DNA of 64,000 bases. Source: Hofstenia miamia. Its lineage: Eukaryota; Xenacoelomorpha; Acoela; Hofsteniidae. Location of the stretch: the NCBI GenBank assembly GCA_900660155.1, contig CABFPE010000301.1, positions 238,147 through 302,146 of the forward strand, written 5' to 3'. Of the stretch, positions 1-11,267 are shown in pieces; positions within the stretch are counted from its first letter, which is position 1; the number at the start of each line of letters is the position of its first letter. The notes under the pieces are model-generated. The model worked only from the letters and a program-made list of their open reading frames with translations. It searched no databases and had not been told where the DNA came from. The position numbers were made by a program, and so were the translations under genes.

Positions 1-279
1 GACTTTCCTTATTTTTTCATCGGAGTAAGATAGATAGTCTCTTGCATATATAATTTATCATTCGATGTCCAGAATTTCGTGTTTAAATATCATTAAATGA
101 GGTATTTTTAAGACTTTCTCCATTTTTTCATCGGAGTAAGATAGATAGTCTCTTGCATATATAATTTATCATTCGATGTCCAGAATTTCGTGTTTAAATA
201 TCATTAAATGAGGTATTTTTAAGACTTTCTCCATTTTTTCATCGGAGTAAGATAGATAGTCTCTTGCATATATAATTTT
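1..279. repeat. Tandem repeat, 111-bp unit, about 2.5 copies
   Basis: Copies start at 1, 112 and 223. The third breaks off near 279. The first two differ by only about two bases near their starts (gactttcctt versus gactttctcc), so the array is young or homogenised. It reaches the left edge and probably continues. It lies upstream of the first visible NEURL4 exon, so it is probably in an intron or the 5' flank of that gene. Confidence 0.93.
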
Positions 280-689
280 AAGTTGCTTACTTTTAATGGT
301 TTTATTACTAATATATGTACATAGTGCATGCGATCACTAAATGATTCAAACATAAACCATATGAAGGAAATATCGGAATTAGTAAAAAAGTAATCGATTA
401 AATTATTCATTCGAGTAGAACAAACTGCGTTTACACAAAGAAGATTGCAAGTAACAGACATTTCATTTATATACCTTCGTTCATGTGAATTAAAGTAATT
501 TATATTAAAATCACCGAATATGTTTAGGGAGTTAGGGTTGTTGCATATTTCAGATATTTCATTAACTTTATAATTTAAATATTCAGTTAGATAATTTTTA
601 TTTTGTAAGTTTCATTATCGCAAAGTAATAATAATAATGTTGCAGAAGCAAGTGGAAACATTGGAGATAGATAGTAGAGAGTCTGGGTT
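280..689. other. Non-coding stretch, nothing recognised
   Basis: AT-rich sequence between the tandem repeat and the LINE remnant. I see no exon, RNA gene or terminal repeat here. Confidence 0.5.
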
Positions 690-1905
690 GAAAGTTTTGT
701 ATTAAGAAAGTGTGCGGCAGTGACAACAAACAGAGGCAAGTGTATAGATGGAGATGGACGAGCAGTGGGGATAAGATTGAGGAAATCAAGCAGAGGTATA
801 CGTACTTAGGAGTGATAGAGAAAGATAGAACAGATCATGACAAAATTAAGACGAGAGAATACAAGAGGAGAGTAAGGAAAATACTACAGATCTCAACACT
901 GAATGGGCAGAACAGCACAAAGCCAATTAATACGCGGGCAATAGCAGTGATGAGATACTCAGCAGGAATAGTTAGATGAAACAAAAATGAACTGAGGGAG
1001 CTAGACAAGGAGATGTTGATAGATTATACATGACAAGGCATAAAGTGGGGAAAGGACTGCTAAATGTGGAGGAAGCTGTGAAACAGAAGCAATAGAACTA
1101 AAGGAATATGTAGAAAAGCAACCTAATGAGTTCCCACTGGAGGTCGCTATGGAGTAAAGGAAACTAACTGCAAAGGCTAAGGTAAAGGAGGCATACCAGA
1201 GTGCCAAACAATGTATAGGCAGAAGGTGATGCATGGAGAATAGTGGAGGAATACAGAAAATTGTGACAGAGAAGAAATCATCAAGTGACTATAGAGCAGG
1301 AATAAAGAGAGTGACAAAAGCACTGATAATGGCGGCAGAGGAGAAAACAATTAGGACAAACTGGGTGAAGAAGCATATAGATAGAAGAGTATAAGTAAGT
1401 GATAAGTGCAGGCTATATAAGAAAGGGCTTGAGACAGTAGAACATCTGATAGCAGGTTGTGAGAAGTTGGCACAGAATGAGTATAAGTTCAGGCATGACA
1501 AGGTGTGAAGAATGGTACATTAGAGCTTGAGCAGGCAGCATGGATTAGAAGCTAAAGACAAGTGGTATGACCATAAGTCAGATTGGTCATAGAGAATGAG
1601 AAGGTTAAGATACTGTGGGACTTCAACATGCAGGCGAGCAAGGTGATAGAAGCACGGAGGTCAGACATAGTAGTGGTAGACAAAGAGAAAAGATTGGGAA
1701 CAGTGATAGACATAGCAGTGCCAAAGGACAGGAATGTAGTCGTAGGACCACTAGGGGCAGTAAGAAGCATAAAATACACTTGGGGTTGAGATTACCAAAA
1801 CGGGGAGGGATGTTAGCACAGAAGGCAACACTATCAGGAACGGCTAGAGTCTTTAGGAAAGCCCTCAGACTCCCTGGGAACTGGTGAGTTCCCCGAGCTG
1901 AGAGG
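690..1905 (+). mobile_element. R2/NeSL-type LINE, 3' part of ORF, decayed
   Basis: Frames on the + strand read as the C-terminal third of a non-LTR retrotransposon polyprotein with a restriction-like endonuclease. First comes the end of the RT/thumb region (710-979: 'YTYLGVIEKD', 'RRVRKIL', 'NTRAIAVMRYSAGI'). At about 1399-1507 there is a zinc-knuckle-like segment ('CRLYKKGLETVEHLIAGC' then 'EYKFRHDKV'), in which the second Cys of the usual CxxC is Tyr. At 1583-1780 is the endonuclease core ('KILWDFNMQ', 'EARRSDIVVVDKEKR', 'DIAVPKDR'). The usual RPD motif reads RSD. Several frame changes and stops interrupt it, so it is dead. It lies 5' of an internal NEURL4 exon, probably in an intron. The family assignment comes from remembered motif order. 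The exact clade (R2, NeSL or Hero-like) is not settled. Confidence 0.85.
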
Positions 1906-1929
1906 GATACCAGCATGAAGCTGTGATAA

Positions 1930-2226
1930 AGTAATATATATATATATGAGCGTTTACGTGTATGTATATATCATTAAAATATTTCAACATTCCACAGGAA
2001 TCCACAGAAAACACTTATTGTAATATACGTGATGATGAATGAAATTCCCATCTGTACTCACCCATGCAAGAGTATGAAAAGACTTTTTTTTGGCGGACTT
2101 ATCAATTTTGTTGCCATGGAAATTTGAATTTAAATGTTAAATTATGAGTTTTGATATATAATTTTATGTGTATGTGTTTTTTTGCATGTTTTTTTCCAAA
2201 TTAATTTGCTAGTATGCTTATTTTAG
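1930..2226. other. End of NEURL4 upstream intron (partial)
   Basis: A short (TA)n tract at about 1932-1946 follows the LINE. AT-rich intron sequence then ends in the acceptor ag at 2225-2226. No other feature seen. Confidence 0.6.
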
Positions 2227-2514
2227 AAATGCTGCCGCGGCTAATTATCTTCCAGAAACAACCTGGATTTATTCAGGACGATCAATATTAGTAAATGGGA
2301 AGTCTATCTCAGATGAATATGGCGAGGACATGGAGAAACTCAAGGAGGGTGATTTGGTGAGCGTTGAGCGCAAATCCAATGGTCAGCTTCATTTTTATCT
2401 CAACGGAAAGGATCAAGGACTTGCTGCCATTAACTTACCTGAGAACTTATACGCTATTGTTGATTTATATGGGAAGTGTGTACGTGTTCATATTCATGAA
2501 TTTTCGGATTCAGA
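2227..2514 (+). CDS. NEURL4: NEURL4 internal exon, second half of an NHR domain
   Basis: After acceptor ag (2225-2226) the reading frame gives 'NAAAANYLPETTWIYSG' and later 'GQLHFYLNGKDQGLAA', 'NLPENLYAIVDLYGKC'. These are the hallmark NHR pattern: W-x-x-S-G, a F-x-N-G-x-D-x-G turn, then V-D-L-Y-G. The exon ends at the donor gtaagt (2515) in phase 2. The first half of this NHR domain is not visible upstream in the window, so it lies on an earlier exon past the left edge. The high similarity of the NHR core to family members, without stops, argues for a live exon. Confidence 0.92.
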
Positions 2515-5500
2515 GTAAGTACAGAAGAGCATCATTTTTTATTTTTCTCATAGAATCTTGATTAATATTTTACAAACGTTTGCTCTGTCGAAAAAAGCAC
2601 GACAGTGAATGAGATTTTCAAAACTAGAAAATATTTTACAATTTAATTGTTTAAATGTTTTGCTTATTTTATGGAATAGTGGCGGAATGTTTCAAAATAT
2701 TTTCTGTAATTGATACATTCTGGCCCCTTTCATGAAAATAAACTCACTTGGTATTCTCAATCCAAATTATTTTAGTGAGATCATTTACATCAAACTGTCT
2801 ACACATTTCATGTTTGATTTAAGTTTTTAAATATTACGACTGTGTTATAAAAAATTATTTTTTCTTAGTTGACTACTTTCAATTTATAGCATTAGATGAT
2901 TGAATTTAGGAATCGGAAATTTTATTATCATGAAGATACCAAAAATCCTCAAATAACTTTTATAATTGTACACAATCATTTAATTGCGTTTTGATTTTAA
3001 TAGCAGCAGGTGCTTCCTATTCATTAAGAAACCATGAGGCCAAGACCTAGTCTAAATTGGATCTTTTAATTGAGATATTATCAAGGCTCTTAGCTTTTCT
3101 GAAACCAACAAAAGCTATATGAGGCCGAATTATACTCCCAATGTGTTTATTTCTGCAGATTTCACCCACCGTCATTTAAAATGTGTCTTAAGTGTTATGT
3201 AATTTTCCGTTTTTTCATCGCTAAAGGAACGCAAATTTCAGGGAAAACATTCAATTAATATTTCAAGAAATTTAGTTTAGTAGATATTCCTGGCACTATC
3301 CCATCGCTTCAATATACCTACAAAAAATTCAGTTTGTCTCCTTCTAATATTTACCCGTGCAACTAATCAATGCAAATCTTTTCGAAAAGGATAATGGAGA
3401 TCGTGAGAATTAATGATAGATAAATCACTCTCAGATTGGTTTACTTGCTCCTTGAACATTTTTTGTAGATTAGACATGCGTACTTTAATATATGAGCATT
3501 TATGTATTGCTGTGAGATGCAAGTTCACGAGATCATTTGATAGCAGGATATACGAGAAAACGCCTTCATAGATAAAAGTCACTATTGTGGTTTCTAGATT
3601 CAACCCAACCATGAAGAATAGCAAGTTTGAAAAGCTGTTGATCTTTAGCTAGCCAAGAATGTACTGATAAATTCTAAAATATTTCAGAAGCTTCAGAATA
3701 TTTTGGTTCCATCACCATTATATTTGTAATTGGTTGATTTTTCTGAATATAATATCCACAAATGTAACAGAAAGAATTCACACTGGCCTTGCATTTATGA
3801 AATGTCATGATATATGCAGACAAAACATGAATAGTGTTATTATGTAGAATGCAAGGAGCATGAAAGTATATCAAAAAATTCTTTCCCTGTTCTGATACCC
3901 GTGACACATCACGACGTGGTAAATGAGGTTAATGAATTATTTTTGAAAATAATTAGCGAGGAAAGCTTAACTTCAAAGGCATATAGTCCTAGTCATTAAC
4001 TCAAAAAGGCAATCCTGTGTAGGCTTTCTGAAACTTAGAATACAAATTACTCAAAAAGTATGGTTTTATTGTGTTAGACATTTAAATTCGTAATTCTCGA
4101 CACAAACCTGACTGTAAAAAAAAGTAGTCAACTAAATTTTATGACACACAGTGCAGTTTAAATTTATAAATATTTATTAAACGATTCTTTCAGTTTTTCT
4201 TCTTTTGCAATGCATATTCTAACACTAAAGTTTTAGACATCTTGCTAAAGCTGTGACTGAAGATCAATGTTTAAAAAACCCATCCCTACATTTTCGCATT
4301 ATTGAAGGCATTGGTGTTGAGCTCTCCAATGGTTCTACAATCATTAATAATGTGTATTCTGGTATTGATGATCCAGTCAATGAAGACATTAGCAAGAATT
4401 CCAACAAACCTTTTAATCCTTATATTTGCGCAGTGACCAATCGACCATTGAAGAACAGTGAAATTTTTGAGGTAGCTATAGTTGAAAAAACTACTGGTGA
4501 ATTTTCCACATTTGAAATTGGAATAGCACTTCTTTCTGAAGATGTAGGTCTTGATCTTCCAATTGTCATTTCAGATCTTCTTTTGTCTGGAACATCATTA
4601 TTACAGCACAATGGAAACTGCATCCTAAATGACGATTCTGCAAGTAATTTATCAAATTTTAGTTTTACATCCAAAAGCGTATTTGACTTATCAGTTGGAG
4701 ATACAGTTGGTGTAGTTAAATTTGAAAATGGTAATTTAAATTTCTTGATAAATGGCAAGTCTGTTGGTTCTACAATTAGAGGTGTTAACCCCAATAAGAG
4801 GTTATTTGGAATTGTTAGATTCGATGCCAATATCATAACTCTATCTTTAATTGACAGATCATCTTCATTGAACAATTGCGACTCATTACTTCAAGATACA
4901 TCATATTATCATACTTTGGGTAGTGAATATACCTTCAGCAATTTTCACGGCTCTGACATATGCTTACTTCCAAACATGAAAACATTACGTAGAAATAATC
5001 ATAGTAGACTAGACACTATGGCATTCTCTTCTCAACCGCTTGTAGTTGGTAAACCATTTTCTTTGGTTATTGATGCAGTGAGTGCTAATTTTTCAGGCTC
5101 TTTATCAATTGGATTTGTTGATAAAATCATTGAAGAGTTTCCAGTTTCACCATTTACATTTAAAGAACGAAGTTATTTTTTTACTCCTCATGGATTGGTT
5201 CATAACGGCGTTGTAGTAAGAACTGATGTTTCCTGCAATTCCTTAGTTTTTGGTGATGTTGTGTCTGTTTGCTTGCGAAGTGAAAGTTTAATCAGCTTCT
5301 CTATTAATAATAATGTTGCTTATACTTTTGCATTTCCTCATAACTCTTCTATATTTGCGGCAGTCGACATTGCCTACCAAGTATGGCAAAGTTCAATTCT
5401 CAGCAACAACGTGCTTTCTGATCAATCCGGATCAGCAACAGATGTGATCCCTCTAGCATTTGAAACAAATTTTCACGGTAAGAATTGTATTGTGGAAGAA

Positions 5501-7813
5501 TTAAAAGCAAAACGACCTAACGCTTCAGACGAGTTTAATGATGCAATTGTGATGAGTAATCGACCATTGTTAGACAATGAGATATTTGAAGTTCACATTG
5601 ATAGTATGATAGAACGATGGTCTGGGTCTATTGAAATAGGTTTAACTTCTATACCTCCTGATAAAATGAATTTCCCTAGCACTATGACTGATTTAGATAA
5701 TGGAATTTGGATGGTTAGTGGCTCTTCATTAATGCAAAATGGTAATACTATTTTAAATGGATATTCGGGTGATCTAGATCTTACTGCTGAAGGAATGGAT
5801 GTTGGTGTTATGCGATGTGGAGATAATACATTGCATATATTTATTGATGGAGTAGACTATGGCATAGCTTGCGTTAATATTCCTCCTAAGGTATATGCAA
5901 TTATTGATTTGTATGGGCAATGCGCAGAAATTTCTCTTCTAAATCCCAATCGTGGACCTTTTACACAATCAGAACTGTCTACTGTGACTAAGCATACAGA
6001 CGTTTCACGAGCAAACGTTTCGAAGCCAAACGTGTTTGAAAAGCCAGGCTTTGAACTAGAAGATCCCCTAAATGCTACGAGGCAAGATTTAGATTCGAAA
6101 TCAGAATGTTTTTTTAGCCAAAAAATTTTGCAAAAAGGAGAAGTTTTTGAAATATATATTGGGGAAATTGATATGCAATTGGCTGGTTCATTGAAATTTG
6201 GGATTTCTAATAAAAAATTTTCTTCGGCTTTGAAAATTGATAGTGGTGTGCAGTTATGGTATTGGGAAGGATGCACCGCTTTTTCTAATACTTCCACTCT
6301 ACATATAGAATATTCTTTAGAAAATTTGTCAGTTGGAAATCATATCGCAGTTATGATTAACAGCGACAATGACGTTGTATTCATTTTGAATGGTGAAAGG
6401 CTCCAAACTACCTTTCACAATGTCATTTGTGATACGCCATATGCCTATCTGGAGTTGTACGGCAAGGTCAAAACTGCCACAATTTCTAAATTTCCCAACA
6501 GCTCTTCTATTATAAAACAAAAAACTTCCTTAAAGCATCAGCATGTAGAAATAAATTCCTCAGATGCAACATTTAATCCTTGCTATGGACGTCACATAAC
6601 TTTGTTAAATTCTAGTAAAACTGCAATTAGATCAATAGGATACAATTACGGAATAACTATTGGCTCAACACCGTTTTGTAAGAGTAAGTTTTTTCAATTT
6701 CGAATCGATAAAAAAAGCAATATGTGGAAAGACTCGTTTAGCATTGGAGTTATTTCGTCAAATTTAATAAGTTCTATAGAAATTGCTTCCAACGCTTCCT
6801 CATTAACAAACGTGTGTTTTTTATTAACTAAGCATGGAGTTTTCATTGATAGAGCGCTTGTTGATGATTCGATTAAGGTTGACTTTTCCAAATATGATGT
6901 GGGATCTGTAATTGGAATGTATGCAGATAGTTTTTCAAACATTCATTTATTGATAAACGGAGTTGAAAACGGTGTGATTTTTCATTCTGTTGATCCGAAA
7001 TCATTTCCTTTTGTGGATATGTATGGTCAATTGCAACAAATTTCTATTGTACCTTCGCTCACTGTGATTGACAGGTCAGTGGAGAAAGCCGCCCGGGTTG
7101 ATACCGGCAAGGAGACAATGCCAGTACCTTATTTTAAGTGCGAATATTTCATGAACTGTCAAAGATTTAAAAATACTTTAAGACTGCCATTAGGGTATTT
7201 TGATCAAAGTTCTAAAGGTGTTATTTGTTACTGCCCAAGTTGTCACAAGTTGCGTGGAGATGATCCCTATTATAAGCAGGGTGATCCTCTCAAGCCATAC
7301 GCAGTACCATTAGGTTGGTGTAAATATGTTCTTAAACATAGACGGCGATTACCTCATAATGTAGCAGAAACTCTTTCAAATTGGCATGTGGCTTACTATG
7401 GTGTTGATCTTGCACATCTTCGGAAATGTTTAGATTCAACTGAATTACTATACAATAAAAAATTCGGAATTTTCAAGTTGAATGATTTAAAAACATTAAA
7501 TATTGAATGCTCTTTAAAAGAATGTTTTGAGGATATGTTGTTTATTTCTCCCACTCTTGCATATTGCGCACAGAATTGCTTTCTCCCACCTATTGAGTAC
7601 TATGATTCTACCTTAAAAATGCATTTCAATGTGCAAGCCGCTTTAGAAGTCTTTGTGAGGCCAGGATGTTACATGTCACGCCTTCCTTCAGTGGTCCCAG
7701 ATCAACCTTATGACAAGATCATTCCAATTTCCGAAATCGAGTGGTTCACAAAAGAAAATGGTGCTATTATTCTGTCATCACTTCTGCTGCATTTGCAACC
7801 TAGATTAAGTTAG
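2227..7813 (+). CDS. NEURL4: Neuralized-like protein 4 (NEURL4), 3' part of gene
   Basis: Join 2227..2514, 4237..7813, partial at the 5' end. NEURL4 is a multi-NHR scaffold known in animals as a partner of the HECT ligase HERC2 and of CP110 at centrioles. From memory, it has also been reported to promote ADP-ribosylation of mitochondrial proteins. The visible protein has the second half of one NHR domain, five further NHR domains and the NEURL4-specific Cys-containing C-terminal module. Human NEURL4 has six NHR domains, so the partial first one is probably NHR1. Only a short N-terminal part should then lie to the left of the window. The exon junction is phase 2 (GA|A = Glu) with standard gtaagt/ag sites. 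Orthology is well supported by domain number, order and the C-terminal signature. The subcellular roles are inferred from the family. Confidence 0.93.
2515..4236 (+). other. NEURL4 intron, 1722 bp
   Basis: Starts gtaagt and ends with a pyrimidine-rich stretch and ttttag at 4231-4236. Both phases agree. AT-rich. I recognise no transposon ends or conserved elements inside it. Confidence 0.85.
4237..7813 (+). CDS. NEURL4: NEURL4 terminal exon: five NHR domains plus ART-like C-terminus
   Basis: A single 3577-bp exon. Counting residues from 4253, NHR-like domains lie at about 12-200, 226-382, 402-563, 598-748 and 772-934. The third (402-563) is the most canonical ('WSGSIEIGLTSIPP', 'FIDGVDYGIACVNIPP', 'IDLYGQC'). 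The others are more diverged. From about 961 to 1180 comes the NEURL4 C-terminal module: 'CEYFMNCQRF', a 'CYCPSCHKLRGDDPYY' Cys/His cluster, 'PYAVPLGWCKY', 'WHVAYYGVDL' (1044-1053), 'SPTLAYC' (1099-1105) and 'SEIEWFTKENGA' (1160-1171). The last three sit where an ADP-ribosyltransferase fold has its H, Y and E positions. The stop is TAG at 7811-7813. Open frames on the opposite strand (4420-4875, 5857-6297) are shadows. That so much of the protein sits on one exon is unusual beside the neighbouring exon's size. Confidence 0.95.
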
Positions 7814-8230
7814 TTTTAGAATATTGGATTTTTTGTATATTTTGTTAATTCTCAAAGTTTTAGTAAATTTTGTACATTTAAATTTATTATTTGTGGATTT
7901 ATCGTGTCTTTAATACATTGGAATGCCAAATCAATTTTTTTTAAATAATTTAGACTGTTATAAATCAATCAATGTGAGCTGTATTTCAAATTTTTATACC
8001 TTATAAAGTATGCAATGATGAGCGATGTTTCAAAATTTGTTACTTTTGTCCATTACGGCTTTAAAATGTACTAGGAGCTTGTCGCTTCTATAGTTACATT
8101 AAATTGCCTTTATGATAATACTGGACTTATTTCAGCAAACTGATCGCTTTTTTCATGAGTGTTCCTGTAATGGGAATTTTTTTTGAAAAGGATTTTAAAA
8201 ATTAATAAATATCCAATTTACAACTATGCC
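7814..8230 (+). other. NEURL4 3' UTR, tentative poly(A) signal near 8204
   Basis: AT-rich sequence after the stop. The first AATAAA I find is at 8204-8209, about 390 bases after the stop. No clear downstream GT-rich element, so the true cleavage site could differ. Confidence 0.35.
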
Positions 8231-8442
8231 TATCATTGGCTGAGCTATTCAATCCTTGTCACAGCCTTAACTCATCATTACAATTTCACTAAAGACTCAC
8301 ATTGAGGAAGCAGATTGATTTATTATCGATCGCCATCTAGTTTCTGTCATGTGAACAATTTATAGATATCTCTAGACACTACAATTTCATGCAAAGTATT
8401 TTCTTGATTAATATATTATATATTTGCACTATTAATAAGAAA

Positions 8443-9130
8443 AATGAAAAAGCATATGGTTATGCAACAACCCATCCTTGAGTATTTGGGAAATGAGAAT
8501 CCAAATTATATCGCACGCTCACCTGGACGTAGCACATTTTGTAATTTTGAACTGTTAAAAAATACAAAAGTTGAGGATAGAAGGGTGCTGAAGATGTAGT
8601 TTGATGCCTTCAAATAATTTGAGTGACCAAATTTATTTCTTGGCTAACAGTGAAAATTTTACTGTCATGAAAATTGGTCGCGTTGTAATTGGCTAAACTG
8701 ACGAACAAGAATTATTTTTTGGAAACATTGAAAATATAAGAAAGTTTTAATAGTTCTGTTATACTGGAACATGTTGATGGTATGTTGGAAACTCTTGGCA
8801 TAATCGCCTTGATGTTTTACATTTATTGATTGATGCGGTGGCTTATATTTTTACGAAGTTGAACTTCTGAGAAATTTTCTGCAAAAATGCACTCTATGAG
8901 GATACTAAATTTCCTTCACAATGCTACTGAGGGAAGTGTATTGATGCGAAGACTTTAATTGCTTCCATTGACTTTAGAAATTATACTGAAACTTCTTTAG
9001 CTGCTGAGCCAATTCTCACACGGTGCGAAAGGCTAAATATTATTACGTCAACAAGTTAAAAAATCGTTAGCTCTTGATTCAATGAAGGTTTATGTGCTAA
9101 CAGAGCAAGATAAAGGAGGCACAGAGAGTC
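8443..9130 (+). pseudogene. Coding-like remnant, unidentified
   Basis: Short stretches read like decayed protein, broken by stops and frame changes. Examples are 'QQPILEYLGNENPNYIARSP' from about 8466, 'LSDQIYFLANSENFTVMKIG' from about 8621, and 'SWHNRLDVLHLLIDAVAYIF' from about 8793. 'IARSPGR' recalls the start of the sugar-kinase motif, but nothing after it fits. It could be a decayed transposase or a host pseudogene. I do not recognise the family. Confidence 0.2.
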
Positions 9131-9650
9131 ACTTTTTAACTTTGCTTATTATGCTACTGTACTATTCCCTTAAATGCAATTTTTAGTAAAAATTGCAGGT
9201 GAAAATTTCTTTAAGCCAACTAAAGCCATGCAGCAGTAAGAATGCACCAATTTCCCTCTCTGTACGTATAGCTCGGTTTGCTTTGAGTATAACATAGTCA
9301 ACGTTTGAAGGAAAATATTTTTGATTCTCGAATTAAAAATACATGTTTGGTTAAACAATACGTGAATGCGATCGACATAATAAGATTCAGTTTCAATCTT
9401 TCTATTCAACTCATCATCTATGTGACGTCAGCAGCTTTCTTGTTTACTGAATGTCTGTCAGCCTGAATACCATTATTATTATTTATTTTATAGTCTCATT
9501 TACATAACTTAGATATAACAAAAAACAAATGTAATTTAAACAATACATGTGAAAAATGTGTTTTCCTATGATGCTCTACTGTTCTGTCGCATAATGTGAG
9601 AACTTGCCGCAAATATTGTCTCAACATGTATGTTCTAACTCTTAAAATAA

Positions 9651-9653
<3 letters not shown>

Positions 9654-9682
<29 letters not shown>
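9654..9682. repeat. (TA)n microsatellite
   Basis: Uninterrupted alternating TA tract of about 29 bases. Confidence 0.95.
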
Positions 9683-9685
<3 letters not shown>

Positions 9686-10339
9686 AATGTGCTCACTGTG
9701 TGTTGTTTTCTCATACATCCAAGTTCATCATTCTTATTTATTGCAAGAAACGTTTAAATGTTAAAATCTATATATAAAATTATTAGCCAATTAAATTCGT
9801 TCGAGGAACCGTGCTAATTCGTTTTTATCAATCTATGCACGAACACAGTCAGGATGGTCTTAGTCGTAAATATTTCATCAACCAAGATTTTTAAACACAA
9901 ATAAAAATATGTTAAGAACCCTCACAAGGATATGTGCAAAAAAACTACTTGAAGTAACATGAATCAATAAAAAAAGTGGCTTTGTATTTGCAGACAATGG
10001 TTTTCTTACAATAAACATTCTATAATTTCCTTAGAATCAAACGGCAAAATAAGAATAAGTTGCCAATATCATCAATAGCCCTTGACCATCACCCATGGGT
10101 TATGCTTTGAATAAACTGCTTAGAAAAACTAAAGCCATCTGAGACTTGTCAATTGAAATATAAAAGTATTTTTGTAATCTGTTAAAATGATCAAAGCTGT
10201 AAACAATTACTGATTACAAATTTTAAACTATTCAGAATGCTTCATATTTATAAGCTAAACTTACATTTCATTAATATATTCTTGAATATATTAACTAGTG
10301 CTCACCTTTTAAGTAACTATTCAAATGAACTATGGAGAA

Positions 10340-10475
10340 TGAGACCCCTTCTAAGAAAACACCGACTAAATATTGGAATAAAAATACTGTTTACATCATT
10401 ATAATCAAGTTATTTCAAAATAATTGACAGTATTTTCATAAAATCTTTGCAACCGAGTTTATGTACCAAAAAATT
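10340..10475 (-). repeat. Dispersed repeat, shared with 14750-14880
   Basis: Read on the minus strand, this stretch ('AAACTCGGTTGCAAAGATTT' onward) aligns with the + strand at about 14783 ('AAACTTGGTTGCAAGGATTT' onward) over roughly 100 bases with scattered differences. The pair marks two diverged copies of one dispersed repeat in opposite orientation. The second copy lies next to Penelope-like terminal sequence, so this may be Penelope-like debris. Confidence 0.6.
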
Positions 10476-10836
10476 TATAGATGGCAACTAAATCTGTCAT
10501 TGTTTAAAATTTAGTAAATGTATTTTATGTCCTTAATAATTAGCATCGTTACGAAATTCACCGCTTTGAAATTTTGCAGAATTTGATGTAAAGTACTTAA
10601 TAAAGTTAATAAGAATACTGTCTTAAAATCTAATCCACCATTTTATTCGAAGTTAGTTTTGAAGAATACATGTAATGGGATTCATCAAACAAATGAGTAA
10701 ATTAAAAAAACTTCTAAATTGATACTTTTCCAGCTATAACAGAAATGGCGAGGTTATAAATTCTACAATCCTAAATACTTTATTGGTAGAAACCAACATC
10801 GCCATAGTCCAAGTTAATTATTCTTATTTATAAATA

Positions 10837-11265
10837 CAGTATGACCTCATTATTCACGGGGGTTACGTTCCTTACCCCTCCGCGAATATTGGATGCAGTT
10901 TTAAAGCGTATATGTATGATATTATATACATTACCAAATGTTTCCCAAACACTAAAGATACTTCTGCTCATTAATACAGTAAAAATCTAACAGTATTGCA
11001 TACGGTTATATATTTTACAATAATACATACGGTTATTTATTTCTCTGTAATGATAATGTAAACACATTTTATTTTTTTACTTCAATATTATACATGTATT
11101 TGGAGGAAAAGACGCTTCACTAACAAAGTTTTAAATGATGCAATTGAATAACTTGAAAAGCACATTTGGTTATCTCGTAATAGATTTGCACATATTGGAA
11201 CTTTTCTTAACCCGCGAATATGCGGGGCCGCGAAAGGCGAACCGCGAATAGGCGAGGTCACACTG
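10837..11265. mobile_element. pogo/Tigger-like MITE, 429 bp
   Basis: The left end CAGTATGACCTCATTATTC and the reverse complement of the right end (CAGTGTGACCTCGCCTATTC) match in most of 20 positions. Both ends are flanked by TA (10835-10836 and 11266-11267), the target duplication of the Tc1/mariner superfamily. The 'cgggggttacgttcc' and 'ccgcgaatatgcgggg' blocks inside the ends are GC-rich against an AT-rich core and resemble Tigger-type termini. No coding capacity, so it is non-autonomous. Confidence 0.85.
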
Positions 11266-11267
11266 TA

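Noticed and set aside
4420-4875. Minus-strand open frame of 151 codons inside NEURL4
   Set aside because: A shadow of the coding strand, which has a clear NHR domain there. The frame has no family features.
5857-6297. Minus-strand open frame of 146 codons inside NEURL4
   Set aside because: Same reason: it is opposite a well-supported NHR coding region.
8508-8545. Galactokinase-like motif IARSPGR
   Set aside because: The rest of the kinase signature (N-L-x-G-E-H) does not follow in any frame.
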